A DNA stretch of 64,000 nucleotides, from NCBI RefSeq assembly GCF_042651965.1, contig NZ_JBHSDY010000011.1, positions 62,001 through 126,000 on the forward strand. The letters are read 5' to 3'. Each line of letters starts with the position of its first letter. The stretch's first letter is position 1. Origin of the DNA: Castellaniella hirudinis. Lineage in GTDB: Bacteria > Pseudomonadota > Gammaproteobacteria > Burkholderiales > Burkholderiaceae_B. The notes under the pieces are model-generated. The model saw nothing but the letters and a program-made list of their open reading frames with translations, was not told where the DNA came from and made no database searches. Both the position numbers and the translations under genes were made by a program. Positions 1 through 11,371 of the stretch are shown here, one piece after another.

Positions 1-536
1 TGAGGCCCGACGTGCTGTACCAGGACGCCGACGAGGGCCGCCTGGTGACCTCTGCCGGCACGGCCGCCGGCCTGGACTGCTGCCTGCATCTGCTGCGCCG
101 CTGGCACGGCGCGGACGTGGCCAACCTCGTGGCGCGGCGGCTGGTGGCGGCCCCGCACCGGCAGGGCGGGCAGGCGCAATACATCGAGCAGCCCTTGCAT
201 GACGCGCCGGGCGGCGATCGCTTGTCCGATCTGTTGAATTGGGTGGCGGCCCATCCGTCCGAACCGCACACGCTCGATTCGCTGGCCGGGCGCGCCGCGA
301 TGAGCCGCCGCAATTTCACGCGGCGATTCCGGGATCTGACCGGCACGACGGTCGGGCAATGGCTGCTGGGGCAGCGCCTGGCCTATGCGCAGCGCCTGCT
401 GGAGACCACGCACCAGTCCGTGGAAACCGTCGCGCAGCAGGCGGGCTTCGGCAGCGCGGCCTCGCTGCGCCAGCATTTTAGCCAGGCGTATCGGACCTCG
501 CCCAGCGCGTATCGCGCGCTGTTTGCGCGGGTATGA
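1..536 (+). CDS. GlxA/AraC-type transcriptional regulator, 3' part
   Basis: This is the C-terminal part of a DNA-binding regulator; its start lies upstream of the window, and the open frame runs in from base 3. The first ~60 residues (TSAGTAAGLDCCLHLLR) are the end of a DJ-1/PfpI-like ligand domain, as in the GlxA/FtrA subgroup of AraC regulators. The last ~100 residues form the AraC double helix-turn-helix (HPSEPHTLDSLAGRAAMSRR, then VAQQAGFGSAASLRQHF). The family usually reaches ~320 residues, so roughly half is missing here. Its target is unknown because the upstream genes are not visible. The downstream maeB gene is convergent, so no operon link is implied. Confidence 0.85.
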   Translation, partial: RPDVLYQDADEGRLVTSAGTAAGLDCCLHLLRRWHGADVANLVARRLVAAPHRQGGQAQYIEQPLHDAPGGDRLSDLLNWVAAHPSEPHTLDSLAGRAAMSRRNFTRRFRDLTGTTVGQWLLGQRLAYAQRLLETTHQSVETVAQQAGFGSAASLRQHFSQAYRTSPSAYRALFARV

Positions 537-539
537 AAA

Positions 540-569
540 AGCCGGCCGCCTTGTAAGGGGCGGCCGGCT
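540..569 (-). terminator. rho-independent terminator of maeB
   Basis: Arms at 540-550 and 559-569 (core GCCGGCCGCC and GGCGGCCGGC) form an 11-bp stem around an 8-base loop. Read on the minus strand the stem is followed by a TTTTTC run, which fits an intrinsic terminator for maeB. It lies between two convergent genes and may also stop the AraC transcript. Confidence 0.75.
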
Positions 570-589
570 CCAGGCGCAGGGCAGGGCGA

Positions 590-2884
<2,295 letters not shown>

Positions 2885-3195
2885 GGCTGCCTGTGCTCCT
2901 GAGGGTTTGTGTCGTTTGTATTGTGACTGAAGTTGCTGAAATGCTGTGCGGCGTGGGGCATGTGTTTGTTAATCCCAACGCCAATCGGGCGAAAAGCAGC
3001 CTGGAATGGGCGTTTTCGGCCGATCAGTTTAAACCTATGCCATCGGACGGGTATACTTTGCCCTTAATACGGCTTATGCAAGGCGTCGTACTGTTTGCCT
3101 TCTGCCCCTGCTATCCGCTCATCGGTCTGGCCGAGTCGCGGAAGGTTTCTCAATCTGCATCGTTCGGGTGAAGCACCCGTCAGGTGAAGCGCACA
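2885..3195. promoter_or_regulatory. divergent intergenic region maeB / odhA
   Basis: This 311-base spacer carries the promoters of two divergent genes, and I see no credible gene in it. On the plus strand a TTTAAA element (3028-3033) and TATACT (3052-3057) with an 18-base spacer make a likely odhA promoter, giving a leader of about 130 bases. Just before the odhA start a small hairpin CGGGTG-AAG-CACCCG spans 3165-3179. The maeB start at 2884 is preceded on its strand by AGGAG at somewhat long spacing. Confidence 0.5.
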
Positions 3196-6075
3196 ATGTC
3201 CACGGAACAAGAACTCCAGTCCAATTCCTATTTGTTCGGCGCCAATGCGCCCTACGTAGAAGACCTCTACGAAGCCTATCTGAACGACCCAGGTTCCATT
3301 CCGGACCAGTGGCGCTCCTACTTCGATCAGTTGCAGCATCTGCCTGCCGCTGACGGTCGTGAGGCCACCCGCGATCAGGCCCACGCCCCGATCGTCGCCT
3401 CTTTCGCCCAGCGCGCCCGCGAAAACACCCTCCAGATCCGCCCCGCGCAAGCCTCCGACCAGTCCCTGGCCATTGCCGGCAAGCAGGTCTACGTCCAGTC
3501 CATCATCGCCGCTTACCGCACGCTGGGTTCCCGCATCGCCCAGCTCGATCCGCTGAAGCGCCGCGATCGTCCGGACATCCCGGAACTGGACCCGACCTTC
3601 TACGGCCTGTCCGAGGCCGACCTGGATCAGATCTATTCGGCCACGAACACGTATTTCACCAAGGCCGATACGATGACCATGCGGGACATCCTCAAGGCCC
3701 TGCGCGACACGTATTGCCAGAACATCGGCGCCGAATTCATGCACATCGCCGATCCGGCGGTCAAGCGCTGGATTCAGGAACGCCTGGAATCCACGCTGGG
3801 CGTCGGTGAGTTCACCACTGAACAGAAACGCAACATCCTGCAGCAGGTGACCGAGGCCGAAGGCCTGGAACGCTTCCTGCACACCAAATACGTCGGCCAG
3901 AAGCGCTTCTCTCTGGAAGGCGGCGAAAGCTTCATCGCCTCGATGGACGAGGTCGTGAACCACGCCGGTGAAAACGGCGTCCAGGAAATCGTCGTCGGCA
4001 TGGCTCACCGCGGCCGCCTGAACATGCTGGTCAACATCATGGGCAAGATGCCCGGCGACCTGTTTGCCGAATTCGAAGGCAAGCACGCCCAGGGCCTGAG
4101 CGACGGCGACGTCAAATACCACAACGGCTTTTCCAGCGACCTGTCCACGCGCGGCGGCCCGGTCCACCTGTCGCTGGCGTTCAACCCCTCGCACCTGGAA
4201 ATCGTCAACCCGGTGGTCGAAGGCAGCGTGCGCGCCCGCCAGGACCGCCGCGACGACGAGGCCGGCGACCAGGTCCTGCCGGTGCTGGTGCACGGCGACG
4301 CGGCCTTTGCCGGCCAGGGCGTCGTGATGGAAACCCTGAACCTGGCCCAGACGCGCGGCTACGGTACGGGCGGCACGCTGCACATCGTCATCAACAACCA
4401 GATCGGCTTCACGACCTCGGACCCGCGCGACACGCGTTCCACGCTGTATTGCACGGACGTGGTCAAGATGATCGAAGCCCCGGTCTTCCACGTCAACGGC
4501 GACGATCCCGAAGCCGTGGTCTTCGCCACCCGCCTGGCCCTGGACTACCGCCAGCAGTTCAAGCACGACGTGGTCGTGGACATCGTCTGCTTCCGCAAGC
4601 TGGGTCACAACGAACAGGACACGCCGTCCCTGACCCAGCCGCTGATGTACAAGAGTATCGGCGTTCACCCGGGTACGCGCAAGCTCTACGGCGACCGTCT
4701 GGTGGCCCAGGGCGTGCTGGCTGCCGAAGAACCCGATCAACTGGTCAAGGACTACCGCCAGTTGATGGAAGACGGCCAGCGCACGGTCGAACCCGTGCTG
4801 ACCGACTACAAGAACAAGTACTCCACCGACTGGTCGCCGTTCCTGGGCGCCAAATGGACGGACCATGCCGACACCGGCATCCCCCTGGCGGAACTGACCC
4901 GCATCGGTGAACGGCTGACCCAGGTGCCGGACAGCTTTACCGTGCACCCGCTGGTCAAGAAGCTGCTGGGCGACCGCCTGGCCATGGCGCGCGGCGAGCA
5001 CCCGGTGGACTGGGGCATGGGCGAGCACCTGGCCTTTGCCACCCTGGTGGCCAACGGCTATGCCATCCGCATCACCGGCCAGGACTCCGGCCGCGGCACC
5101 TTTACCCACCGTCACGCCGTGCTGCACGACCAGAAGCGCGAGCGCTGGGATGACGGCACCTACGTGCCCCTGCAGAACGTGTCCGACAGCCAGGCGCCGT
5201 TCACGGTGATCGACTCCGTGCTGTCCGAAGCCGCCGTGCTGGGCTTCGAATACGGCTACGCCACCGCCGAACCCAATGTGCTGACCATCTGGGAAGCCCA
5301 GTTCGGCGACTTCGCCAACGGCGCCCAGGTCGTGATCGACCAGTTCATCTCGTCGGGCGAGGCCAAGTGGGGCCGCCAGTGCGGCCTGACGCTGATGCTG
5401 CCGCACGGCTACGAAGGCCAGGGTCCGGAGCACTCCTCGGCGCGCATCGAGCGTTTCCTGCAACTGTGTGCGGACAACAATATGCAGGTCGTGCAGCCCA
5501 CCAACGGCGCGCAGATCTTCCACGTGTTGCGCCGCCAGATGATCCGCCCCTTCCGCAAGCCGCTGGTCATCTTCACGCCCAAGTCGCTGCTGCGCAACAA
5601 GAACGCCACTTCGCCCCTGAGCGATCTGGCCACCGGCGGCTTCCAGCCCGTGATCGGCGAAGTCGACGCGAACATCGCGCCGGCCGACGTGAAGCGCGTG
5701 CTGCTGTGCTCCGGCAAGGTCTACTACGACCTGACGCATGCGCGCACCGAACTGGACCGCAAGGACGTGGCCATCATGCGCGTCGAACAGCTCTATCCCT
5801 TCGCCCACAAGTCCTTCCAGGCCGAACTGCAGAAATACCCCAACGCCACGGAACTGGTCTGGGTGCAGGACGAGCCGCAGAACCAGGGCCCGTGGTTCTA
5901 CGTGCAGCACCATCTGTACGAGAACATGAGCGACGGCCAGAAGCTCGGCTACGCCGGCCGTCCGGCCTCGGCCTCGCCCGCCGTCGGCTACCTGGCCAAG
6001 CACCAGGAACAGCAGCGCGCCCTGATCGAGCAGGCCTTTGCGCCCAAGCTGAAAAGCTTCTCGCTGATCAAGTAA
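3196..6075 (+). CDS. odhA (sucA): 2-oxoglutarate dehydrogenase E1 component
   Basis: It is the thiamine-diphosphate E1 subunit that decarboxylates 2-oxoglutarate and succinylates the lipoyl arm of E2 in the TCA cycle. Family landmarks are present: N-terminal QSNSYLFGANAPYVEDLYEAY, the GAEFMHI segment, GMAHRGRLNML, FNPSHLEIVNPVVEGSVRAR, and the ThDP/Mg motif starting GDAAFAGQG and ending INNQ. I prefer the ATG at 3196 (959 residues) over an in-frame GTG at 3184, because MSTEQELQSNSYLFG is the usual N terminus. It is the first gene of an operon with odhB 48 bases downstream, then lpd. Confidence 0.97.
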   Translation: MSTEQELQSNSYLFGANAPYVEDLYEAYLNDPGSIPDQWRSYFDQLQHLPAADGREATRDQAHAPIVASFAQRARENTLQIRPAQASDQSLAIAGKQVYVQSIIAAYRTLGSRIAQLDPLKRRDRPDIPELDPTFYGLSEADLDQIYSATNTYFTKADTMTMRDILKALRDTYCQNIGAEFMHIADPAVKRWIQERLESTLGVGEFTTEQKRNILQQVTEAEGLERFLHTKYVGQKRFSLEGGESFIASMDEVVNHAGENGVQEIVVGMAHRGRLNMLVNIMGKMPGDLFAEFEGKHAQGLSDGDVKYHNGFSSDLSTRGGPVHLSLAFNPSHLEIVNPVVEGSVRARQDRRDDEAGDQVLPVLVHGDAAFAGQGVVMETLNLAQTRGYGTGGTLHIVINNQIGFTTSDPRDTRSTLYCTDVVKMIEAPVFHVNGDDPEAVVFATRLALDYRQQFKHDVVVDIVCFRKLGHNEQDTPSLTQPLMYKSIGVHPGTRKLYGDRLVAQGVLAAEEPDQLVKDYRQLMEDGQRTVEPVLTDYKNKYSTDWSPFLGAKWTDHADTGIPLAELTRIGERLTQVPDSFTVHPLVKKLLGDRLAMARGEHPVDWGMGEHLAFATLVANGYAIRITGQDSGRGTFTHRHAVLHDQKRERWDDGTYVPLQNVSDSQAPFTVIDSVLSEAAVLGFEYGYATAEPNVLTIWEAQFGDFANGAQVVIDQFISSGEAKWGRQCGLTLMLPHGYEGQGPEHSSARIERFLQLCADNNMQVVQPTNGAQIFHVLRRQMIRPFRKPLVIFTPKSLLRNKNATSPLSDLATGGFQPVIGEVDANIAPADVKRVLLCSGKVYYDLTHARTELDRKDVAIMRVEQLYPFAHKSFQAELQKYPNATELVWVQDEPQNQGPWFYVQHHLYENMSDGQKLGYAGRPASASPAVGYLAKHQEQQRALIEQAFAPKLKSFSLIK

Positions 6076-6123
6076 TCCGACCTCCTTCAAATACAGAAAT
6101 ACAGACTACACGGAAAAAATATC

Positions 6124-7320
6124 ATGGCCATTACCGAAGTCCTCGTTCCGCAGCTTTCCGAATCAGTGTCGGAAGCCACTCTGCTCAACTGGAAGAAGCA
6201 GCCCGGCGAAGCCGTGCAGGCCGATGAAATCCTGATCGAAGTCGAAACCGACAAGGTCGTGCTCGAAGTCCCGGCCCCCGCCTCGGGCGTGCTGGCTGAA
6301 ATCGTCAAGGGTGACGGCAGCACCGTCACCTCGGGCGAAGTCCTGGCCCGCATCGACACCGACGCCAAGGCTGCCGTTGCGGCGCCGGCCGCTGCCGCCG
6401 CGCCCGCGCCGGCTGCCGCCGAGGCGGCCAAGCCCGCCGCCAAGTCTTCGGTGGCGTCTCCGGCCGCCGGCAAGATCCTGTCCGAAAAGGGCATCGACCC
6501 CGCCACGATCGAAGGCACGGGCCGCGCCGGCCGCGTGACCAAGGCCGACGCCCTGGGCGCCACGCAAGCCCCGGCGGCTCCCGCCGCCCCGTCCGCTCCG
6601 GTGCCGGTCAGCCTGGACGGCCGCCCCGAACAGCGCGTGCCCATGAGCCGCCTGCGCGCCCGCGTGGCCGAACGCCTGATCCAGTCCCAGACCGAAAACG
6701 CCATCCTGACGACCTTCAACGAGGTCAACATGCAGGCGGTGATCGATCTGCGCAAGAAATACAAGGACTCCTTCGAAAAGGAACACGGCGTCAAGCTGGG
6801 CTTCATGTCCTTCTTCGTCAAGGCCGCCGTGGCGGCGCTCAAGCGCTACCCGGTCGTCAACGCCTCGGTGGACGGCAAGGACATCATCTACCACGGCTAC
6901 TTCGACATCGGCATCGCCGTGGGCAGCCCGCGCGGCCTGGTGGTGCCCATCCTGCGTAACGCCGACCAGCTCAGCATCGCGGAAATCGAAAAACAGATCG
7001 CTGATTTCGGCCAGCGTGCCCAAGCGGGTAAACTGGGCCTCGAAGAACTGACCGGCGGCACTTTCTCCATCTCCAACGGCGGCGTGTTCGGTTCGATGCT
7101 CTCGACCCCGATCATCAACCCGCCCCAGTCGGCCATCCTCGGCATCCACGCCACCAAGGATCGCCCGGTGGTGGAAAACGGCCAGATCGTGATCCGTCCG
7201 ATCAACTATCTGGCGCTGTCCTACGACCACCGCATCATCGACGGCCGCGAAGCCGTCCTGGCCCTGGTGGCCATGAAGGAAGCCCTGGAAGATCCCCAGC
7301 GCCTGCTGCTGGGCGTCTGA
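6124..7320 (+). CDS. odhB (sucB): dihydrolipoyllysine succinyltransferase (E2 of OGDH)
   Basis: E2 core of the 2-oxoglutarate dehydrogenase complex; it transfers the succinyl group from lipoamide to CoA. Domains in its 398 residues: one lipoyl domain with the lipoylated lysine in ETDKVVLEVP (K44); an Ala/Pro-rich linker (~80-115); a peripheral subunit-binding domain (SPAAGKILSEKGIDPATIEG); a second linker; and the catalytic domain ending in SYDHRIIDGREAV, with active-site H369 and D373. The lipoyl motif and the single lipoyl domain fit E2 of OGDH rather than of PDH. Genetic context (odhA before, lpd after) agrees. Confidence 0.97.
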   Translation: MAITEVLVPQLSESVSEATLLNWKKQPGEAVQADEILIEVETDKVVLEVPAPASGVLAEIVKGDGSTVTSGEVLARIDTDAKAAVAAPAAAAAPAPAAAEAAKPAAKSSVASPAAGKILSEKGIDPATIEGTGRAGRVTKADALGATQAPAAPAAPSAPVPVSLDGRPEQRVPMSRLRARVAERLIQSQTENAILTTFNEVNMQAVIDLRKKYKDSFEKEHGVKLGFMSFFVKAAVAALKRYPVVNASVDGKDIIYHGYFDIGIAVGSPRGLVVPILRNADQLSIAEIEKQIADFGQRAQAGKLGLEELTGGTFSISNGGVFGSMLSTPIINPPQSAILGIHATKDRPVVENGQIVIRPINYLALSYDHRIIDGREAVLALVAMKEALEDPQRLLLGV

Positions 7321-7343
7321 TCCCGGACAGTGCTTCACTTCGC

Positions 7344-7400
7344 GCGCGCCCCCCAGGGGCGCGCCCGGCGGGCATGCGTTTGGTTTCAACGTATGCCCGC
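7344..7400 (+). promoter_or_regulatory. two tandem hairpins in the odhB-lpd gap
   Basis: The 108-base gap holds two adjacent stem-loops. The first (7344-7364) has arms GCGCGCCCC and GGGGCGCGC around CCA. The second (7368-7400) has 13-base arms GCGGGCATGCGTT and AACGTATGCCCGC around a 7-base loop, with a single G-U pair in RNA. A weak T run (CCTTTT, 7405-7410) follows, so partial termination, RNA processing or 3'-end protection of odhAB mRNA are all possible. Confidence 0.5.
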
Positions 7401-7428
7401 TCATCCTTTTGAGAATTGAGAACTCATC

Positions 7429-8856
7429 ATGGCAAAACAATTCGATGTGATCGTGATCGGCGCCGGTCCCGGCGGCTATATCGCCGCCATCCGCGCCGCC
7501 CAGCTGGGCCTGTCCGTGGCCTGCGTGGACGCCTGGACCAGCCCGGCGGGCAAGCCCGCGCCCGGCGGCACCTGCACCAACGTCGGCTGCATCCCGTCCA
7601 AGGCCCTGCTGCAGTCGTCCGAGCACTACGAGCAATTGAACCATCACTTCGCCGAGCACGGCATCACGGCCAAGGGCGTCAGCCTGGACCTGGACAAGCT
7701 GATCGGTCGCAAGGACACGGTGGTCCAGCAGAACAACGCCGGCATCCTGTTCCTGTTCAAGAAGAACAAAGTGTCCTTCTTCCACGGCACCGGGACCCTG
7801 GCCGCCAAGACGGACTTCGGCTGGTCGGTGAAAGTCGCCGGCAAGACCGACGAAGATCTCGAAGGCCGCCACGTGATCGTCGCCACCGGTTCCAGCGCGC
7901 GTGCGCTGCCCGGCGTGCCCTTCGACGAAGCGCAGATTCTGTCGAATGACGGCGCGTTGCGCATCCCCGCCGTGCCCAAGAAGCTCGGCATCATCGGCGC
8001 GGGCGTCATCGGTCTGGAAATGGGCAGCGTCTGGCGCCGCCTGGGTGCGGAAGTCACCATCCTGGAAGCCATGCCCGAGTTCCTCGGCGCAGTGGACCGC
8101 GACGTGGCCAAGGAAGCCCAAAAAGCATTCGCCAAGCAGGGCCTGGACATCCAGACCGGCGTGCGCATCGGCGAGGTCAAGGCCTCCGCCAAGGGCGTCA
8201 ACGTCCAGTACACGGACGCGGCCGGCGCCGAACAGAAGCTGGCGGTCAATCACCTGATCGTGTCCATCGGCCGGGTGCCCAACACCCAGGGCCTGGGCGC
8301 CGAGGTGGTGGGCCTGAAGCTGGACGAGCGCGGTTTCGTGGTCGTCGACGAAGACTGCCGCAGCAACCTGACGAACGTCTGGGCGGTGGGTGACGTGGTG
8401 CGCGGCCCGATGCTGGCGCACAAGGCCGAAGAAGAAGGCGTGGCGGTGGCCGAGCGGATCGCCGGCCAGCACGGGCACGTCAATTTCGGCACCATCCCCT
8501 GGGTCATCTACACCTCGCCCGAAGTCGCCTGGGTCGGCAAGACCGAACAGACGCTCAAGGCCGAGGGCCGTGACTACAAGGCGGGCAGCTTCCCCTTCAT
8601 GGCCAACGGCCGCGCGCGTGCGCTGGGCGACACCACCGGCTTCGTCAAGATCCTGGCGGACGCCAAGACCGACGAGGTCCTGGGGGTGCACATCGTCGGC
8701 CCGATGGCCTCCGAACTGATCGCCGAAGCCGTGACCATCATGGAATTCCGCGGCGCCGCCGAGGACATCGCGCGCATCTGCCATGCGCACCCGACCCTGT
8801 CCGAAGCCGTCAAGGAAGCCGCCCTGGCCGTCGACAAGCGCACGCTGAACCTGTAA
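7429..8856 (+). CDS. lpd (odhL): dihydrolipoyl dehydrogenase (E3)
   Basis: FAD flavoprotein that reoxidises the dihydrolipoyl group of E2 with NAD. It has 475 residues. The N-terminal FAD fold reads VIGAGPGGYIAAIRAAQLG. The redox-active disulfide is CTNVGC (C49 and C54). The NAD fold is LGIIGAGVIGLEMGSVWRRLGAEVTILE, the second FAD contact is VWAVGDVVRGPMLAHKAEEEG, and the C-terminal His-Glu pair is in HAHPTLSEAVKEAA. It is the third gene of the odh cluster, behind a gap with two hairpins that could lower its expression relative to E1/E2 or give it a separate transcript. zapE starts 10 bases later. Confidence 0.97.
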   Translation: MAKQFDVIVIGAGPGGYIAAIRAAQLGLSVACVDAWTSPAGKPAPGGTCTNVGCIPSKALLQSSEHYEQLNHHFAEHGITAKGVSLDLDKLIGRKDTVVQQNNAGILFLFKKNKVSFFHGTGTLAAKTDFGWSVKVAGKTDEDLEGRHVIVATGSSARALPGVPFDEAQILSNDGALRIPAVPKKLGIIGAGVIGLEMGSVWRRLGAEVTILEAMPEFLGAVDRDVAKEAQKAFAKQGLDIQTGVRIGEVKASAKGVNVQYTDAAGAEQKLAVNHLIVSIGRVPNTQGLGAEVVGLKLDERGFVVVDEDCRSNLTNVWAVGDVVRGPMLAHKAEEEGVAVAERIAGQHGHVNFGTIPWVIYTSPEVAWVGKTEQTLKAEGRDYKAGSFPFMANGRARALGDTTGFVKILADAKTDEVLGVHIVGPMASELIAEAVTIMEFRGAAEDIARICHAHPTLSEAVKEAALAVDKRTLNL

Positions 8857-8866
8857 GCCGCTGACG

Positions 8867-9958
8867 ATGGATGTCAGCGCGTATTACGCGCAAGCCCTGA
8901 GCGAGCGGGGCTTCGTCGCTGACGAAGCCCAGCGCGCGGCGGTCGAGCGCCTGCAGCAATACTATGACGACTGGATCGAGTTCAAGCGCCAGCGCTCGAA
9001 CGGCCTGAAAAAGCTGTTCCTGCGTCCGGCCGTGCCGCGCGGGGTCTACCTGTGGGGCGGCGTCGGACGCGGCAAGAGCTTTTTGATGGACGCGTTCTAC
9101 ATGACCGTGCCCGTCAAACGCAAAGTGCGCCTGCACTTTCACGAGTTCATGCGCGGGGTCCACCGGGAAATCCGCGCCGTCAGCGGCGAGGCCGACCCGC
9201 TGGACCACGTGGCGCGCAAGGTCGCCGCGCGCTATCGCCTGATCTGCTTCGACGAGTTTCATATCTCGGACGTGGCCGACGCCATGATCCTGTACCGGCT
9301 GCTGATGCGTCTGTTCGAGCACGGCACGTCGTTCGTCATGACCTCGAACTACGAACCGTCCACGCTGTACCCGGACGGTCTGCACCGCGACCGCATCCTG
9401 CCGGCCATCGCCCTGATCCAGGAAAAGATGGACGTGATGAACGTCGATGCGGGCGTGGACTACCGGCGCCGCACGCTGGCGCAACTGCGCACCTACATCA
9501 CGCCCATCGTGGCCGCGACCCACGATGAATTGCGCTCGGCCTTCGAGCGCCTGGCCGACACCGCTGAACAGAAGCCCGTCCTGCAGATCGAGAACCGCGA
9601 GGTCAAGGCGGTGGCCTTGGCCGGGACCGTGGTCTGGTTCGATTTTCAGGCCTTGTGCGGCACGCCGCGCTCGCAAAACGATTATCTGGATCTGGCGGAT
9701 CGCTTCCAGACCGTGATCGTGTCCGACGTGCCGCGCATGAGCCCGCGCCAGGCGTCCGAGGCACGCCGTTTCACCTGGCTGGTGGACGTGCTCTACGACC
9801 ACAAGGTCAAGCTGATCCTGTCGGCCCAGTGCCCGGCCGATGCGCTTTATACTCAAGGGCCGATGTCGAATGAATTTTCCCGTACCGTGTCGCGTCTGAT
9901 GGAAATGCAATCGCGCGAATACCTGGCCGAAACGCGCCGGGTCTCGGTCGTTCTGTAG
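8867..9958 (+). CDS. zapE: AFG1-type cell division ATPase ZapE
   Basis: AAA-type ATPase of the AFG1/ZapE family. In E. coli, ZapE associates with the Z-ring during constriction under stress or low oxygen, and mitochondrial AFG1 acts in protein quality control. The 363-residue protein shows Walker A GGVGRGKS (64-71), Walker B LICFDEFHISD, and the family segments HFHEFMRGVH and VMTSNYEPSTLYPDGLHR. It starts only 10 bases after lpd, so it is probably co-transcribed with the odh genes, an arrangement I associate with betaproteobacteria. Confidence 0.92.
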   Translation: MDVSAYYAQALSERGFVADEAQRAAVERLQQYYDDWIEFKRQRSNGLKKLFLRPAVPRGVYLWGGVGRGKSFLMDAFYMTVPVKRKVRLHFHEFMRGVHREIRAVSGEADPLDHVARKVAARYRLICFDEFHISDVADAMILYRLLMRLFEHGTSFVMTSNYEPSTLYPDGLHRDRILPAIALIQEKMDVMNVDAGVDYRRRTLAQLRTYITPIVAATHDELRSAFERLADTAEQKPVLQIENREVKAVALAGTVVWFDFQALCGTPRSQNDYLDLADRFQTVIVSDVPRMSPRQASEARRFTWLVDVLYDHKVKLILSAQCPADALYTQGPMSNEFSRTVSRLMEMQSREYLAETRRVSVVL

Positions 9959-10003
9959 GGGCGGGACACGCCCCGGTCGCCTGGAACCCCCTCTGGAAAC
10001 CCC

Positions 10004-11338
10004 ATGAGCACACCCGTCACCCGCGTCTTGACCGGCATCACGCCGTCGGGCACCCCCCACTTGGGCAATTACGCCGGCGCCATCCGTCCGGCGATCCAGG
10101 CCAGCACCGAGCCGGGCGTGGATGCCTTTTTCTTCATGGCCGATTATCACGCGCTGATCAAGTGTGATGACCCCGCGCGCATTGCGCGTTCGCGCCTGGA
10201 GATCGCCGCGACCTGGGTCGCCGCCGGCCTGGATACGGACCGGACGACTTTCTACCGCCAATCGGACGTGCCGGAAATTCCGGAGCTGTGCTGGATGCTG
10301 AACTGCGTCACGGCCAAGGGCCTGATGAACCGCGCGCATGCGTACAAGGCTGCCGTGGATGCCAACGGCGTCAAGGGTGTCGAACCGGACGACGGCGTCA
10401 GCATGGGCTTGTTTTCCTACCCGGTGCTGATGGCCGCCGACATTCTGATGTTCAACGCCCACCGCGTGCCGGTGGGGCGCGACCAGGTCCAGCACCTGGA
10501 AATGGCGCGCGACATCGCCCAGCGCTTCAACCATCTGTATGGCCGGGGCGAAGCCTTGTTCGTGCTGCCGGAGGTCCAGGTCGACGAGGCCGTCGCCACG
10601 CTGCCGGGCCTGGATGGGCGCAAGATGTCCAAGAGCTATGACAACACCATCCCCTTGTTCGAGGGCGGGGCCAAGGCCCTGAAGTCCGCCGTGGCGCGGA
10701 TCGTCACCGATTCGCGCGCGCCCGGCGAGCCCAAGGATGCCGAGGGCTCGCATCTGTATATGTTGTACCAGGCCTTTGCCACGTCCGCGCAGGCAGCGGA
10801 TTTCCGCACCGCCCTGGAAGGCGGCCTGGGCTGGGGCGAGGCCAAGCAGGCGCTGTGCGAGCGGATCGAGGCCCAGATCGGCCCGATGCGCGAACACTAC
10901 GCGGATCTGATGGCCCATCCCGAGCGGATCGAGGACATTCTGCAGGCCGGCGCGGCCAAGGCCCGGCGCACCGCGACCCCCATGATGGCGCGTTTGCGCG
11001 AAGCCGTGGGTCTGCGCATGACGGCCGGGACCGGCGCTGCGCAGACGGCCGGGGCGTCCGTGCGCGCGAGCCGCGCCCGGATCGTGTCCTTCCGCGACGA
11101 GGACGGCCGGTTCCGCCAGCGCCTGTTCGGCGCCGACGGCGCCGAGCTGCTGCTGTCCGAGCCCTTTGGCGACCCCAAGGTCCTGAACGCGCTGGGCCGG
11201 TCTTTCGCCGGACGGGACCTGTCGGGCCTGGCGCCCGGGGCCGACGGCCAGGTTGCGCTGGAGGCCGACAGCCTGTGCTGGGCGCGTGTCCCGGCGGATC
11301 GCCTGGCGGCGGTGCGGGACGCCCTGGCGCAACTCTGA
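10004..11338 (+). CDS. trpS: tryptophanyl-tRNA synthetase
   Basis: It charges tRNA-Trp with tryptophan (class Ic synthetase). The HIGH-like signature is TPSGTPHLGNY (residues 13-23) and the KMSKS loop is present as GRKMSKSYDN. At 444 residues it is about 100 longer than the E. coli type. The extra C-terminal part (RARIVSFRDEDGRFRQRLFGADGAELLLSEP) looks like a separate small domain, as in other long proteobacterial TrpRS proteins. It begins 45 bases after zapE, and a hairpin terminator follows directly. Confidence 0.96.
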   Translation: MSTPVTRVLTGITPSGTPHLGNYAGAIRPAIQASTEPGVDAFFFMADYHALIKCDDPARIARSRLEIAATWVAAGLDTDRTTFYRQSDVPEIPELCWMLNCVTAKGLMNRAHAYKAAVDANGVKGVEPDDGVSMGLFSYPVLMAADILMFNAHRVPVGRDQVQHLEMARDIAQRFNHLYGRGEALFVLPEVQVDEAVATLPGLDGRKMSKSYDNTIPLFEGGAKALKSAVARIVTDSRAPGEPKDAEGSHLYMLYQAFATSAQAADFRTALEGGLGWGEAKQALCERIEAQIGPMREHYADLMAHPERIEDILQAGAAKARRTATPMMARLREAVGLRMTAGTGAAQTAGASVRASRARIVSFRDEDGRFRQRLFGADGAELLLSEPFGDPKVLNALGRSFAGRDLSGLAPGADGQVALEADSLCWARVPADRLAAVRDALAQL

Positions 11339-11358
11339 GCGCCGCCTTCAGGCGGCGC
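11339..11358 (+). terminator. hairpin after trpS
   Basis: Perfect 8-bp stem GCGCCGCC / GGCGGCGC around TTCA, directly after the trpS stop and before the convergent regulator gene. It has no T tract, so it may act as a weak terminator or as a block between convergent transcripts. Confidence 0.5.
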
Positions 11359-11371
11359 AGCCGGGTCGGCT

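Noticed and set aside
3064..6090. Open frame of 1008 codons antisense to odhA
   Set aside because: It mirrors the odhA codons in a high-GC gene, its translation is rich in H, V, G, Q and D without any domain, and odhA is unmistakable on the other strand.
6163..11332. Two long antisense frames (875 and 840 codons) opposite odhB-lpd and zapE-trpS
   Set aside because: Both cross gene boundaries of well-recognised plus-strand genes and show no motifs; typical GC-driven shadows.
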